DNA from: CAZCFB01 sp964511535
Lineage (GTDB): Bacteria > Myxococcota_A > Polyangia > GCA-2747355 > CAZCFB01
DNA: 64,000 bases
Assembly (NCBI GenBank): GCA_964511535.1
Contig: CAZEFW010000032.1
Coordinates: 1 to 64,000 of the forward strand
Direction: 5' to 3'
Under the pieces are notes generated by a model. That model was not told the origin of the DNA, did no database searches, and worked only from the letters and a program-made list of their open reading frames with translations. Shown here one piece after another: positions 40,003-48,560 of this stretch (position 1 is its first letter; each line of letters begins with the position of its first letter). The position numbers and the translations under genes were made by a program.

Positions 40003-43000
40003 TCAGCCGTGAATCGTCCGCTCTATAATCTCCTGCTGCACCTCGGGCGACAGGTCGGCGAAGTAGGCGCTGTAGCCGCTGACGCGCACCAGCAGCCACG
40101 GGTGCTTCTCGGGGTGCTCCCGCGACTCGCGCAGCAGATCCGGGTCCACCGCGTTGAGCTGCACGTGCATGCCCCCGTTGGCGAAGTAGCCGCGGATCAG
40201 GGCCGCCACCGCCTCGGCGCCGGCCTCGCCCGGGACTGCCGAGGGGTCGAGCATCACGTTCACGCTCACGCCGTTCTTGGCGTGCCGTCTGAGGTCCAGG
40301 CGCGCCGCAGAGTTGAGCGCCGCCGTGGGCCCGGCGCGATCCATGCCGTCTGCCGGGGACAGGCCGTTGGCCAGGGCCGCGCCGGCCGGGCGCCCCGACG
40401 GCATCGCGCCCACGGTCTCGCCAAACGCCTGGTGGCTGGTGACCGAATAGAAGCCGGCCACGTAGGGCCCGCCCCGGGTGTTCTTGTGCTTGCCCAGGGC
40501 ATCGGCGAAGGCGCCCATCACCGCGTCGGCCCAGCGGTCCACCAGGGGTTCGTCGTTGCCGAACTTGGGCGCGCGCATCAGGTGCCCCTGGAGCCAACCG
40601 TACCCCTCGAAGTCCTTCTTCAGCGCCGTGACCAGCGTGGGCAGATCGCACAGCTGGCTGGTGAAGACCACGTCGGCCACCGCGGCCAGGCTGTCGGCCA
40701 CGTCCACCACGCCGACGCCCTGGATCCCGCTGGCGTTGTAGCGCGCGCCGCCCGCCGAGGCGTCCACGCCCTTCTCCAGGCAGCCGTCCACGAGGCATGA
40801 AGTCAGCGGCGTGGGGTGAAACCGCGCGTTGGCCAGCTCGATGGGCTGCAGGTGCTTCATCAGCTGTGCCACCAGGTGGGCCACCTGCTTCTCGAACGCG
40901 TCGAACAGCTCCTCGGTGGAGCCCAGCTTCTTGACTGGCGGCGTACGCGTGCCGCCTCCGCGGGTGCCCAGGGCCCACTCGAGGCAGATGGCCAGGTTGG
41001 CCAGCGCCGCGTCGGTGGAGCCGTAGGTCTTGCCGCAGGACACCGGCTCCACGCACCCCACCGGGCTGTAGTCCAGGGCGTCCCGGCGGGTCATGCGCCG
41101 CCCCTGGAGCATGGGCACCACCACGTCGTCGTTCATCAGCGAGGGCGCCCCGGCCCCGTCGCGCAGCATGGCGGCGATGCGATGGACGTAGGCCGGGCGG
41201 CTCCCCTTGTGGACGCGCGCGTGGTAGTTGGGCTGGCGCATGCGCAGCCGCTCCATGGCGTCGAGGAACAATCCGGTGAGCTCGTTCTCCGCGTCGCCTC
41301 CTGCGGGGGTCTGCCCGCCCACCACCACCACCTGCCCGTTGAACATGCCGCCGTGGAACCGGGTGAGGTAACCGGAGAAGACCGGGACGATCTCGCTCAT
41401 CTTCACCGTGAAGCAGCCGATGAGCTCGGCCGCCTCGTGGCGCTCGATGCGCTGGCTGGCTCGGTCCGCCTCGTACAGCGGCCAGAGCAGCTGGTCCAGC
41501 CGCCCCGGGGAGATGCTGTTGTCCAGGCTCTCCTGGCTCAGCGCGATCTGCACCAACAGGATCGACTGCAGCGCCTCGCGCATGGTGTGGGCCGAGCGCG
41601 CGGGCACCCGCGAGCAGATGTGGGCGATGGCGTACAGCTCGGCCATGCGCGCGGCGTTGCGCTCCCGGCGGGCCAGGCGCCGGGCCTCCTTTTCGTAGGC
41701 GGCGGCCATCTCCTCCACGCCCTTGCACACGATCTGGACCGCGGCGTGGAAGTCCTTCTGCTCCTGGTCCCGGGCGGAGTCCATGGCCCTGGCAGCCCGC
41801 CGCGAGATGCCGGAGATCCCCTCGCGCAGCAGCAGCTCATAGTCCGGCACGAAGTGAGAGATCCCCCCCGCCTCGTTGATCAGGTACCGCGTCGCCTTGA
41901 GGGACTCGCGGTAGAACCCGGGCGCCTTGTAGAACGGGAACGCCCGGGCCGCCAGGTGGCGCGTGGCCCAGAACGGGAACACCTTGCGCTTGAGCGCGGC
42001 GCGGTCCTCCTCGTCGATCTCCAGCGGATTGACCTCCCGGGTGTCGAAGCTGTTCAGGTCGAGCAGCTGGGCCACGCCGTGCAGCTCCGGCAGGATCCCG
42101 CCTCCCACCCGGCGAGAGCTGAAGCTGCCCACCAGCAGCTCGTGGTCGTAGATCCTGGCGCTGCGGCTCTTCAGCACATGGCGCAGCGCCTCCGCGCGCT
42201 GGATGATGGCCGGCTTCTTCCGGTTCGGCTTGTCCCGGTAGTACTCGGTGACCAGCAGCGCTCGCTCGGCGCAGATCCCCGGCCTGGCGCGCTGCACGGC
42301 CTTGCGCAGGCGGTACACGCGGGACGTGAACGGATCCTCCTTGCGCACGGCGGCGAGGGTCTCGGTGGGCTCCCCCTCCACCGTCACCTGGATGCCGTGC
42401 ATGTTGAACAGGGTGGCGGCCCGCGCCAGCGCCTCCTCTGCTTCATCGGCGCTGATGTCGAGGGTCGGCTGCTTGCTGCCAAGGGGCTCGAGCTTCGCCG
42501 CCCCCGCCCCGTTGTAGCGCAGCAGCCGCAGCTCCTGCTGGTCGAGCCCCTTGAGGGCCACGGCCAGCGCAGAGATGCTCTCGTCCGAGTCGTTGTGGCC
42601 TGGCACCACGGGGAAGCGGAAGCGAACCGCCGCGCCCGCCTCCAGCAGGCGGCTGGCGTTGTCCAGGATGCGCTCGGTGCCGACCCCGGTGAGCTCGCGG
42701 TGCAGCCGGGCGCCGCCCGCCTTGAGGTCGAAGTAGAACTGGTCCGTGTAGCGGCGCAGCGCCTGGAACGCCTCCCACGGCGCCTCACCGCAGGTCTCCA
42801 CCAGGGTGCCCACGCCCTTGACCTTGCAGCGCGAGAGCAGGCGTGAAGCGGCGCGGTACTGCATCAGCGGCTCACCCCCCGACAGGGTGATCCCGCCCCC
42901 CGACGCGTCGAAGTAGGCCTTGTCGGCGAGCAGCTTTTCGGCCAGGCGGTCCACCATCACGCGCCGCCCCACGCGCCGGAGCGCCTCCTGGGGGCAGGCG

Positions 43001-43278
43001 CGGGCGCAGTCGCCGCAGGCCTGGCACAGCCCGCGCAGCAGCCGGTCGTCCGCCTCCACCAGGGCTCGGTGCTCGCACACCTCCACGCACCTGAAGCAGC
43101 GCACGCACCGGTTGGCGTGGAACGCGATCTCGCCGCGGGCAGAGATCGACTCCGGGTTCTGGCACCAGGCGCACCGCATGGGGCAGCCCTTGAAGAACAC
43201 CACCGTGCGCAGACCGGGCCCGTCGTGGGTGCAGAACCGCTGCACGTCGAAGATCAGCAAGTCATGGGCGCCTGGCAT
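40003..43278 (-). CDS. Fused glycyl radical enzyme and its radical SAM activase
   Basis: This is one open frame of 1091 residues. Residues 1 to about 305 are a complete activating enzyme: radical SAM motif CPMRCAWC (Cys32, Cys36, Cys39), two ferredoxin-type motifs CVRCFRCVEVC (58-68) and CQACGDCARAC (85-95), and GGGITLSGGEP. Residues about 315-1091 are a complete glycyl radical enzyme: catalytic GCVEP (Cys742, Glu744) and the radical loop RVSGYSAYF with Gly1068. The activase would abstract H from Gly1068, normally a job for a separate protein. The Cys plus Glu pattern is that of lyases, dehydratases and decarboxylases and not of pyruvate formate-lyase. The substrate is unknown; no microcompartment genes or transporter adjoin. 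The 57-bp gap to the RluD-like gene may hold the promoter. Confidence 0.92.
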   Translation of the reverse strand: MPGAHDLLIFDVQRFCTHDGPGLRTVVFFKGCPMRCAWCQNPESISARGEIAFHANRCVRCFRCVEVCEHRALVEADDRLLRGLCQACGDCARACPQEALRRVGRRVMVDRLAEKLLADKAYFDASGGGITLSGGEPLMQYRAASRLLSRCKVKGVGTLVETCGEAPWEAFQALRRYTDQFYFDLKAGGARLHRELTGVGTERILDNASRLLEAGAAVRFRFPVVPGHNDSDESISALAVALKGLDQQELRLLRYNGAGAAKLEPLGSKQPTLDISADEAEEALARAATLFNMHGIQVTVEGEPTETLAAVRKEDPFTSRVYRLRKAVQRARPGICAERALLVTEYYRDKPNRKKPAIIQRAEALRHVLKSRSARIYDHELLVGSFSSRRVGGGILPELHGVAQLLDLNSFDTREVNPLEIDEEDRAALKRKVFPFWATRHLAARAFPFYKAPGFYRESLKATRYLINEAGGISHFVPDYELLLREGISGISRRAARAMDSARDQEQKDFHAAVQIVCKGVEEMAAAYEKEARRLARRERNAARMAELYAIAHICSRVPARSAHTMREALQSILLVQIALSQESLDNSISPGRLDQLLWPLYEADRASQRIERHEAAELIGCFTVKMSEIVPVFSGYLTRFHGGMFNGQVVVVGGQTPAGGDAENELTGLFLDAMERLRMRQPNYHARVHKGSRPAYVHRIAAMLRDGAGAPSLMNDDVVVPMLQGRRMTRRDALDYSPVGCVEPVSCGKTYGSTDAALANLAICLEWALGTRGGGTRTPPVKKLGSTEELFDAFEKQVAHLVAQLMKHLQPIELANARFHPTPLTSCLVDGCLEKGVDASAGGARYNASGIQGVGVVDVADSLAAVADVVFTSQLCDLPTLVTALKKDFEGYGWLQGHLMRAPKFGNDEPLVDRWADAVMGAFADALGKHKNTRGGPYVAGFYSVTSHQAFGETVGAMPSGRPAGAALANGLSPADGMDRAGPTAALNSAARLDLRRHAKNGVSVNVMLDPSAVPGEAGAEAVAALIRGYFANGGMHVQLNAVDPDLLRESREHPEKHPWLLVRVSGYSAYFADLSPEVQQEIIERTIHG

Positions 43279-43335
43279 ACCTGGCCATTTTACCGCAGCC
43301 GCTCGCGGTTCCGGTGGGAAATAGCTGGGGCCCCC

Positions 43336-44256
43336 TTACCTGGCGCGCGCGCGCAGCGCCGCCAGCAGATCGTCCCAGGGCGCCGGCACCTCGAAGCTGC
43401 CCTCGTCGTCAGGCAGGGCCACCTTGCTGGCGTGCAGCAGGGCGCCGGCATTTTCCCGGCCGGGCAGGTCCAGGGGCGCGCCGCCGTACAGGGTGTCGCC
43501 CGCCAGGGGGTGGCCGAGGTGTGCCAGGTGAACGCGGACCTGGTGGCGCCGCCCGGTGGCGCTCTGTACCCGCACGAGGGTGTGACCGCCCAGCTGCTCC
43601 AGCGGCTCCACCACGCTGCGCGCCTCGTGGGCGGGATCCGGGAGGTACTCCTCCACGGCCGCCACCCGGGTGCGGTCCCCGGGCACGGGCTTGACCGATG
43701 CGGTGACCTCCGCGCCCTCCGCCAGCGCGCCGGTGGCCACTGCGAGGTACTCCTTGGTGACCCGGCCATCGCCGAACTGCTGTCGCAGGCGGCTGTAGGT
43801 CTCTGGATCCCGCGCGGCCAGCAGCACGCCGCTGGTGGAGCGGTCCAGGCGGTGCACCAGCCCGGCCTCGCGCGGGTCCGGCGAGGCCCCCACGCAGTCG
43901 GGAAAACGCGCCGCGATGCCGTTGGCCACGGTGCCGCGCTCGGCAGGCCGGAGCGGGTGGCAGGGCAGCCCGGCGGCCTTGTTGATGGCCACCAGATCCG
44001 CGCGCTCGGCGATGATCTCCAGCGGGATCTCTGGCTGGGGCGTCGGGCCTACCTGGGCGGCCGCGGCAGGCAGCGACACCCGCTGCCCGGCCCGCAACCG
44101 CAGGCCCTTCTTGGCGCCGCGCCGGCCATCCACCCGCACCTCGCCGGCCGCGATGAGCCGCGCCGCGCCGGCGCCGCCCATGTGGGGCAAGCGCGCGCAC
44201 AGGAACCGATCCAGACGAAGCCCTGCCTCGTCCGGTCGGACCTGGTAGTCGATCAT
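43336..44256 (-). CDS. RluD-like 23S rRNA/tRNA pseudouridine synthase
   Basis: The 306-residue enzyme converts uridine to pseudouridine in structured RNA. It has an N-terminal S4 RNA-binding domain (residues about 1-60: LDRFLCARLPHMGGAGAARL, VRVDGRR) and the RluA-family catalytic motif HRLDRSTSG with Asp138. GRRHQVRVHLAHLGHPLAGD is the usual C-terminal signature. The exact target (RluC, RluD or other) cannot be told from the sequence. It follows rpsI by 46 bp in the same direction and may be partly co-transcribed with the ribosomal-protein genes. Confidence 0.9.
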   Translation of the reverse strand: MIDYQVRPDEAGLRLDRFLCARLPHMGGAGAARLIAAGEVRVDGRRGAKKGLRLRAGQRVSLPAAAAQVGPTPQPEIPLEIIAERADLVAINKAAGLPCHPLRPAERGTVANGIAARFPDCVGASPDPREAGLVHRLDRSTSGVLLAARDPETYSRLRQQFGDGRVTKEYLAVATGALAEGAEVTASVKPVPGDRTRVAAVEEYLPDPAHEARSVVEPLEQLGGHTLVRVQSATGRRHQVRVHLAHLGHPLAGDTLYGGAPLDLPGRENAGALLHASKVALPDDEGSFEVPAPWDDLLAALRARAR

Positions 44257-44302
44257 GGGGAAGGAGATTGCTGACAGCTGATCGCTGTCTGCTGAAGGCT
44301 GC

Positions 44303-44704
44303 CTAGCGCTTGCTGAACTGGTAACGCTTGCGGGCGCCCGGCTGACCGTACTTCTTGCGCTCCTTGACGCGGGCGTCGCGCGTGAGGTAGCCGGCCTTCT
44401 TCAGCGGCGGGCGCAGCTCGTCGCTGAACTGCAGCAGCGCGCGGGAGATCCCGTGGCGCACGGCCGCGGCCTGGCCCGTCGAACCACCACCGTGCACGTT
44501 GGCCTTGATGTCGAACTTGGCCTCGTTCTCGGTGAGCACCAGCGGCTGCATGAGCACCAGCCGGTTGGTGGCGCGAGGGAAGTAGTCCTCCATGTCGCGG
44601 TCATTGATCAGGACGCGCCCGGTGCCGGGGGTCATCCATACCCGGGCCACGGCAGCCTTGCGGCGGCCGGTGCCGTAGAAACGATCTTGGGTCTCGGTGG
44701 TCAT
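44303..44704 (-). CDS. rpsI: 30S ribosomal protein S9
   Basis: The 133-residue protein has the whole S9 signature: FYGTGRRKAAVARVWM at the start and ARKRYQFSKR at the end, whose basic tail reaches into the ribosomal P site. GGGSTGQAAAVRHGISRAL lies in the middle. Its ATG overlaps the rplM stop by 4 bp (ATGA), the usual L13-S9 operon arrangement. A weak hairpin (GACAGC-GATCA-GCTGTC) follows near 44265-44285 without a T-tract. Confidence 0.98.
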   Translation of the reverse strand: MTTETQDRFYGTGRRKAAVARVWMTPGTGRVLINDRDMEDYFPRATNRLVLMQPLVLTENEAKFDIKANVHGGGSTGQAAAVRHGISRALLQFSDELRPPLKKAGYLTRDARVKERKKYGQPGARKRYQFSKR

Positions 44705-45138
44705 GCCTGGATCTCCACTGCCTTGGGCTGCTGGGCCTCGTGGGGATGCTGCGCCCCGGCGTAGACCTTGAGCTTCTTGAGGAGCCTGCGACCGAGCGGT
44801 CCCTTGGGCAGCATGCCCCAGACCGCGTGGAACACCAGGTCCTCCGGTTTCTTCTCCCGCATCTCCGCGGCGGAGGTGGTCTTGAGCGCCCCCGGAAACC
44901 CGCTGTGGGAGTAGTAGTTTTTCTGCTCTTCCTTGCGACCGGTGAGCTTGACCCCCGCGGCGTTGACCACGACGACGAAGTCGCCAGTGTCCACGTGGGG
45001 AGTAAACTGGGGCTTGTTCTTGCCCCGCAGGATGCGTGCAATGGCGGTGGCGGCCCGGCCGAGGGTCACCCCGTCCAGATCCACCAGCACCCACTCGCGG
45101 GCCACTTCACCGGGCTTTGCCTGATAAGTCTTGGACAT
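44701..45138 (-). CDS. rplM: 50S ribosomal protein L13
   Basis: The 145-residue protein has L13 landmarks: WVLVDLDGVTLGRAATAIA, RGKNKPQFTPHVDTGDFVVV, KNYYSHSGFPG and AVWGMLPKGPLGRR. It binds early in large-subunit assembly. The ATG at 45138 is preceded by AGGAA. It opens the rplM-rpsI operon, driven by the near-consensus promoter at 45203-45231; the leader of about 58 nt could hold an L13 autoregulatory structure, which I did not confirm. Confidence 0.98.
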   Translation of the reverse strand: MSKTYQAKPGEVAREWVLVDLDGVTLGRAATAIARILRGKNKPQFTPHVDTGDFVVVVNAAGVKLTGRKEEQKNYYSHSGFPGALKTTSAAEMREKKPEDLVFHAVWGMLPKGPLGRRLLKKLKVYAGAQHPHEAQQPKAVEIQA

Positions 45139-45202
45139 CTTTATTCCTATACCTTTCGTAACCAGTGACGCGTAGCGCGGCCCTGGGGGTCGAAACCGGG
45201 AG

Positions 45203-45231
45203 TTTGTACTGTCTTGACGCGCGGCTGTCAA
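45203..45231 (-). promoter_or_regulatory. Sigma-70 promoter of rplM-rpsI
   Basis: Minus-strand consensus TTGACA (45226-45231) and TACAAA (45203-45208) have exactly 17 bp between them, about 60 bp upstream of rplM. It is the best promoter match in the window. Confidence 0.8.
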
Positions 45232-45279
45232 CCTCGGAAGGCTTAACAACCGCTTTTTATGGTGATACTTGGAACACCC

Positions 45280-47004
45280 ATGCTGCTGCATATCCACATC
45301 AAGGATCTGGCCATCATCCACGAAGTCGAACTCAGCCCGGGTCCAGGGCTCAACATCCTGACCGGGGAGACCGGCGCGGGCAAATCGATCATCGTCGGTG
45401 CCGCCGGGCTGCTGCTGGGGGGGCGAGCCTCTGCTGACATTGTGCGCAAGGGGCAGCGGGAGGCGGTCGTGGAGGCGTTGTTCGATCTGACCAGCCTGCC
45501 CAACGTGGCCCGGGCCGTCACCGAGGCGGGGCTCCCGCTGGAGGGGGAGGAGCTGCTGCTGCGGCGCGTGATCTCGCGGGCCGGCCGGGGGCGGGTGCAT
45601 GTCAACGGCGCGCTTTGCACCCTGGCCGTGTTGCGAGGCATCACCAGGGAGCTGCTGGACATCAGCGGTCAGCACGAGCACCAGCTGCTGTCGGATCGGG
45701 CGCGGCAGCGGCGGATCCTCGATGCCCTCGCCCTGGGCGCGGGCCAGATCGAGACCATGGCCAGGCGGCACGCCGAGCTGGGCAAGGTCTCCTCCAGGCT
45801 GGCCCAGGGGCGGCAGGAGGAGAAGCAGCAGGCAGAGCGGCAGGACTTCCTGGCCTACCAGCTGCGGGAGCTGGAGGGGGCCGACCTGCGCCAGGGCGAG
45901 GACGAGCAGCTCGCCCTGGAGCGCGAGCGCTTGCAGCGCGCATCGGAGCTCACCGGCGTGGCGCTGGAGGGAGAGGAAGATCTGTACGGCGGGGACGGGT
46001 CGGTGAGCGAACGGCTGGCCCTGCTCCGGCGCCGGCTGGAGGAGCTCGCGCACCTGGATCCCGCGCTGCCGGGGCTGGCCGGGCAGCTTGAAGAGGCGGG
46101 TCTGCAGGTGGAGGACGTGGCGCACTCCCTGCGCCGGCTCGGTGCCGCGGCGGAGCTCGATCCGGCCCGGCTGGAGCAGGTGGAGGCGCGGCTGGATCTG
46201 CTGCACCGCCTGGGGCGCAAGCATGGCCGTACAGTGGCAGAGATGCTGGCTCGCCAGGAAAAGATGCAGGCCGAGTTGGCGCGGCTGGAGTCGCTGGAGC
46301 ATCACCTGCATGACCTCGAGTCAAATCTAGAAAAAAAGAGAAAAGCATCCGAAAAAGAAGCGAAAAAAGTGGAGAATAAACGTCGGAAGGCGGCGCGCAA
46401 GCTGGCGGCCGAGGTCACCGATCACCTGACGCGGCTGCGCATGGAAGGGGCCCGGCTCAAGGTGGACCTGAGCGCCCTGCAGGCGCGGGATGGCGACGAT
46501 CCGGCGCTGGTTTTTGCAGACAGGCGGCTGGCGAGCCATGGCTGGGACAGCGTGGAGTTCCTCATGGCCACCAACCCGGGGGAGGATCCCAAGCCCCTGG
46601 CGCGCATCGCCTCCGGGGGAGAGCTGAGCCGGGTGATGCTGGCGCTGCACCGGGTCCTGGGCGAGTACGAGCCTCGCGCCACGGCGGTGTATGACGAGGT
46701 GGACGCCGGGGTAGGGGGGGCGGTGGCAGATGTGGTGGGGCGCTATCTGGCGGACGTGAGCGCCCACCGTCAGGTGCTTTGTGTGACTCACCTGCCCCAG
46801 GTGGCCGCCCACGCCGCGCACCACTTCCACGTGGACAAGACCGTGGCCCGACGCGGAAAAAAGGCCCGGGCGCGCACCCGGCTGCGGACCCTGGATCCAG
46901 CCCAACAGGTGGAGGAGCTGGCCCGCATGCTCGGCGGCGAAGAGGTGACCGAAGAGGCCCGCGCCAACGCCCGCCGCCTGCTCGAGACCGCCGCGGGATC
47001 CTGA
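45280..47004 (+). CDS. recN: DNA repair protein RecN
   Basis: The 574-residue SMC-like ATPase acts in double-strand break repair. The Walker A motif GETGAGKS is at residues 29-36; the long middle is coiled coil with ISGQHEHQLL near residue 130, and the end has ASGGELSRVMLALHRVL (ABC signature) and VYDEVDAGVGG (Walker B). I start at the ATG at 45280 since RecN proteins begin MLxxLxIxxLAIIxxVEL; an in-frame ATG 21 bp upstream is possible. A Lys-rich stretch (about 347-372) uses AAA and GAA codons in an otherwise GC-rich gene. A GGGGTCAGACCCC element follows the stop. Confidence 0.95.
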   Translation: MLLHIHIKDLAIIHEVELSPGPGLNILTGETGAGKSIIVGAAGLLLGGRASADIVRKGQREAVVEALFDLTSLPNVARAVTEAGLPLEGEELLLRRVISRAGRGRVHVNGALCTLAVLRGITRELLDISGQHEHQLLSDRARQRRILDALALGAGQIETMARRHAELGKVSSRLAQGRQEEKQQAERQDFLAYQLRELEGADLRQGEDEQLALERERLQRASELTGVALEGEEDLYGGDGSVSERLALLRRRLEELAHLDPALPGLAGQLEEAGLQVEDVAHSLRRLGAAAELDPARLEQVEARLDLLHRLGRKHGRTVAEMLARQEKMQAELARLESLEHHLHDLESNLEKKRKASEKEAKKVENKRRKAARKLAAEVTDHLTRLRMEGARLKVDLSALQARDGDDPALVFADRRLASHGWDSVEFLMATNPGEDPKPLARIASGGELSRVMLALHRVLGEYEPRATAVYDEVDAGVGGAVADVVGRYLADVSAHRQVLCVTHLPQVAAHAAHHFHVDKTVARRGKKARARTRLRTLDPAQQVEELARMLGGEEVTEEARANARRLLETAAGS

Positions 47005-47020
47005 TCCTCCCCCCCTCAAT

Positions 47021-47063
47021 AAAATGTCAATTAGGGGGGTCAGACCCCACCGGTTGACACTTT
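47021..47063. repeat. GGGGTCAGACCCC palindromic element 3
   Basis: This is a third copy of the element seen twice near 20.5 kb, with arms AAAATGTCAA and TTGACACTTT (one mismatch). It lies 16 bp after recN and may help end its transcript. Confidence 0.65.
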
Positions 47064-47182
47064 ACGGAGGGGGAGGGGCCGGGGCTGAATTGACACTCCG
47101 GTGTCCGGCGTGCTACCCAGAGACCTGCTGCGGCTCTTCCCCCACGACTACCGGTGCATACCGACGCCCAGCGACGATACGC

Positions 47183-48547
47183 ATGAGACGACAGGACTAC
47201 TACGGTTTCCGCACACAATCGCGGCGCTCCCGGCGCAAGGGCAGCTGGCGTGGCAGCATGCGCCTCGGGCTGTTGTTCGCGGTGCTGGTGGGCATCAACG
47301 TCTACGTCTTCTTCTTCCGCGGCGGCACCTCGATCCAGGACATCCTCAAGGCGAGCGCCATCAAGAAGAGCGATGCGGCCGAGACATCCGGCAAGGGCAA
47401 GGCCACCGCGGACGGCGCCAAGGACCCGTTGCTGGGCGATCAGGCCGCCACCGAAGGCGCGCTGGTCATCAAGGGCAGCATGAAGGGGCACCTCGGCCTC
47501 TCCACCGCCCTGACCGCCAACAAGCTCGACGCCCGCCAGGCGGCAGAGCTCATCGAGGCCCTCAAGCCGGTGCTCAACATGCGCGCCCTGCAGCCGGGCC
47601 ACAGCTTCGAGCTGCACCTGGACGCCGCCAGCGGCACCCTGCGCAAGTTCATCTATCGCCTGTCCAAGATCTCCGCCGTGGTCGCCAGCCGCGGCGTGGG
47701 CGGCGGGCTGCGCGCCCGCAAGGCGGACCGCAAGATGGACGTCAAGGTGCTCAGGCTTGGGGGCAACGTGACCACGTCCCTGGGCCACGCGATCCAGCAG
47801 GAGGGCGAGGCGTCCTCCCTGGTGGCCCGGTTCGTCTCGCTGCTGTCCTACGACATCAACTGGTACGCCGATCCGCGCGAGGGAGACGAGTACCGGCTCA
47901 TCGTCGAGAAGCGCTTCCTGGACGGCAAGTTCTACGGTTACGGCAAGGTCCTGGCCGGAGAGTACAAGGGCGTCATCGGCCGGCGCCAGGTGTTCTACTA
48001 CAAGGACCGCGCCGGCAAGGGCGGCCACTACACCCCGGAGGGGCGCTCGGTATACCGTTCGTTCCTCAAGGTGCCGCTCAACTTCAGGCGCATCAGCTCC
48101 AAGTTTGATCGCAAGCGCTACCACCCCGTGCTCCACCGCACAAAGGGCCACTACGGCGTGGACTACGCCGCTGCCCCGGGCACTCCGGTGTGGGCCACCG
48201 CCGCTGGGGTCGTGACCAAGTCGGGCCGCTACGGCGGCGCGGGCAAGATGGTCCAGGTGCTGCACAAGAACAGCGTCAGCAGCGTGTACATGCATTTCTC
48301 CCGCATCGAGCGGGGCATCCGCGTTGGCAAGAAGGTGCGCCAGCGGCAAGTGATCGGATATGTCGGCTCAACTGGCCTGGCGAGCGGGCCTCACCTGCAC
48401 TACGGTATCTACGTACGTGGCAAGTATGTAGACCCGTTGAAGTTCGACGCTGGCAAGGGGCCGCTGCTACCCAAGGCAGAGCGCCTGCGCTTTCTGGATC
48501 AGCTGCCCGATCGCCGCGCCGAGCTGGAGAGCATCACAGTCGATTGA
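47183..48547 (+). CDS. M23-family murein endopeptidase (MepM-like)
   Basis: The ATG at 47183 gives 454 residues; earlier in-frame starts lie in the repeat region. A cytoplasmic Arg-rich start precedes one transmembrane helix (LGLLFAVLVGINVYVFFF, about 30-47). Residues about 110-220 are OapA/LysM-like (LGLSTALTANKLDARQAAEL). The C-terminal M23 domain has zinc ligands in HYGVDYAAAPGTPVWA (HxxxD) and HLHYGIYVRGKYVDP (HxH). It cuts peptide crosslinks in the cell wall, probably during growth, while tethered to the inner membrane. It ends 13 bp before the ABC-2 permease gene. Confidence 0.9.
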   Translation: MRRQDYYGFRTQSRRSRRKGSWRGSMRLGLLFAVLVGINVYVFFFRGGTSIQDILKASAIKKSDAAETSGKGKATADGAKDPLLGDQAATEGALVIKGSMKGHLGLSTALTANKLDARQAAELIEALKPVLNMRALQPGHSFELHLDAASGTLRKFIYRLSKISAVVASRGVGGGLRARKADRKMDVKVLRLGGNVTTSLGHAIQQEGEASSLVARFVSLLSYDINWYADPREGDEYRLIVEKRFLDGKFYGYGKVLAGEYKGVIGRRQVFYYKDRAGKGGHYTPEGRSVYRSFLKVPLNFRRISSKFDRKRYHPVLHRTKGHYGVDYAAAPGTPVWATAAGVVTKSGRYGGAGKMVQVLHKNSVSSVYMHFSRIERGIRVGKKVRQRQVIGYVGSTGLASGPHLHYGIYVRGKYVDPLKFDAGKGPLLPKAERLRFLDQLPDRRAELESITVD

Positions 48548-48560
48548 TCACATCTAGCTC

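Noticed and set aside
40816..42846. Plus-strand frame opposite the glycyl radical fusion
   Set aside because: Composition typical of antisense translation; the minus strand carries all catalytic motifs without interruption.
40003..43278. Pyruvate formate-lyase assignment for the glycyl radical half
   Set aside because: Pyruvate formate-lyase has adjacent catalytic Cys-Cys; this protein has GCVEP with Glu, the pattern of lyase/dehydratase/decarboxylase members.
47024..47182. Earlier start for the M23 peptidase
   Set aside because: The added residues would be encoded by the GGGGTCAGACCCC element and flanking non-coding DNA and would put a Cys-rich stretch before the membrane helix.
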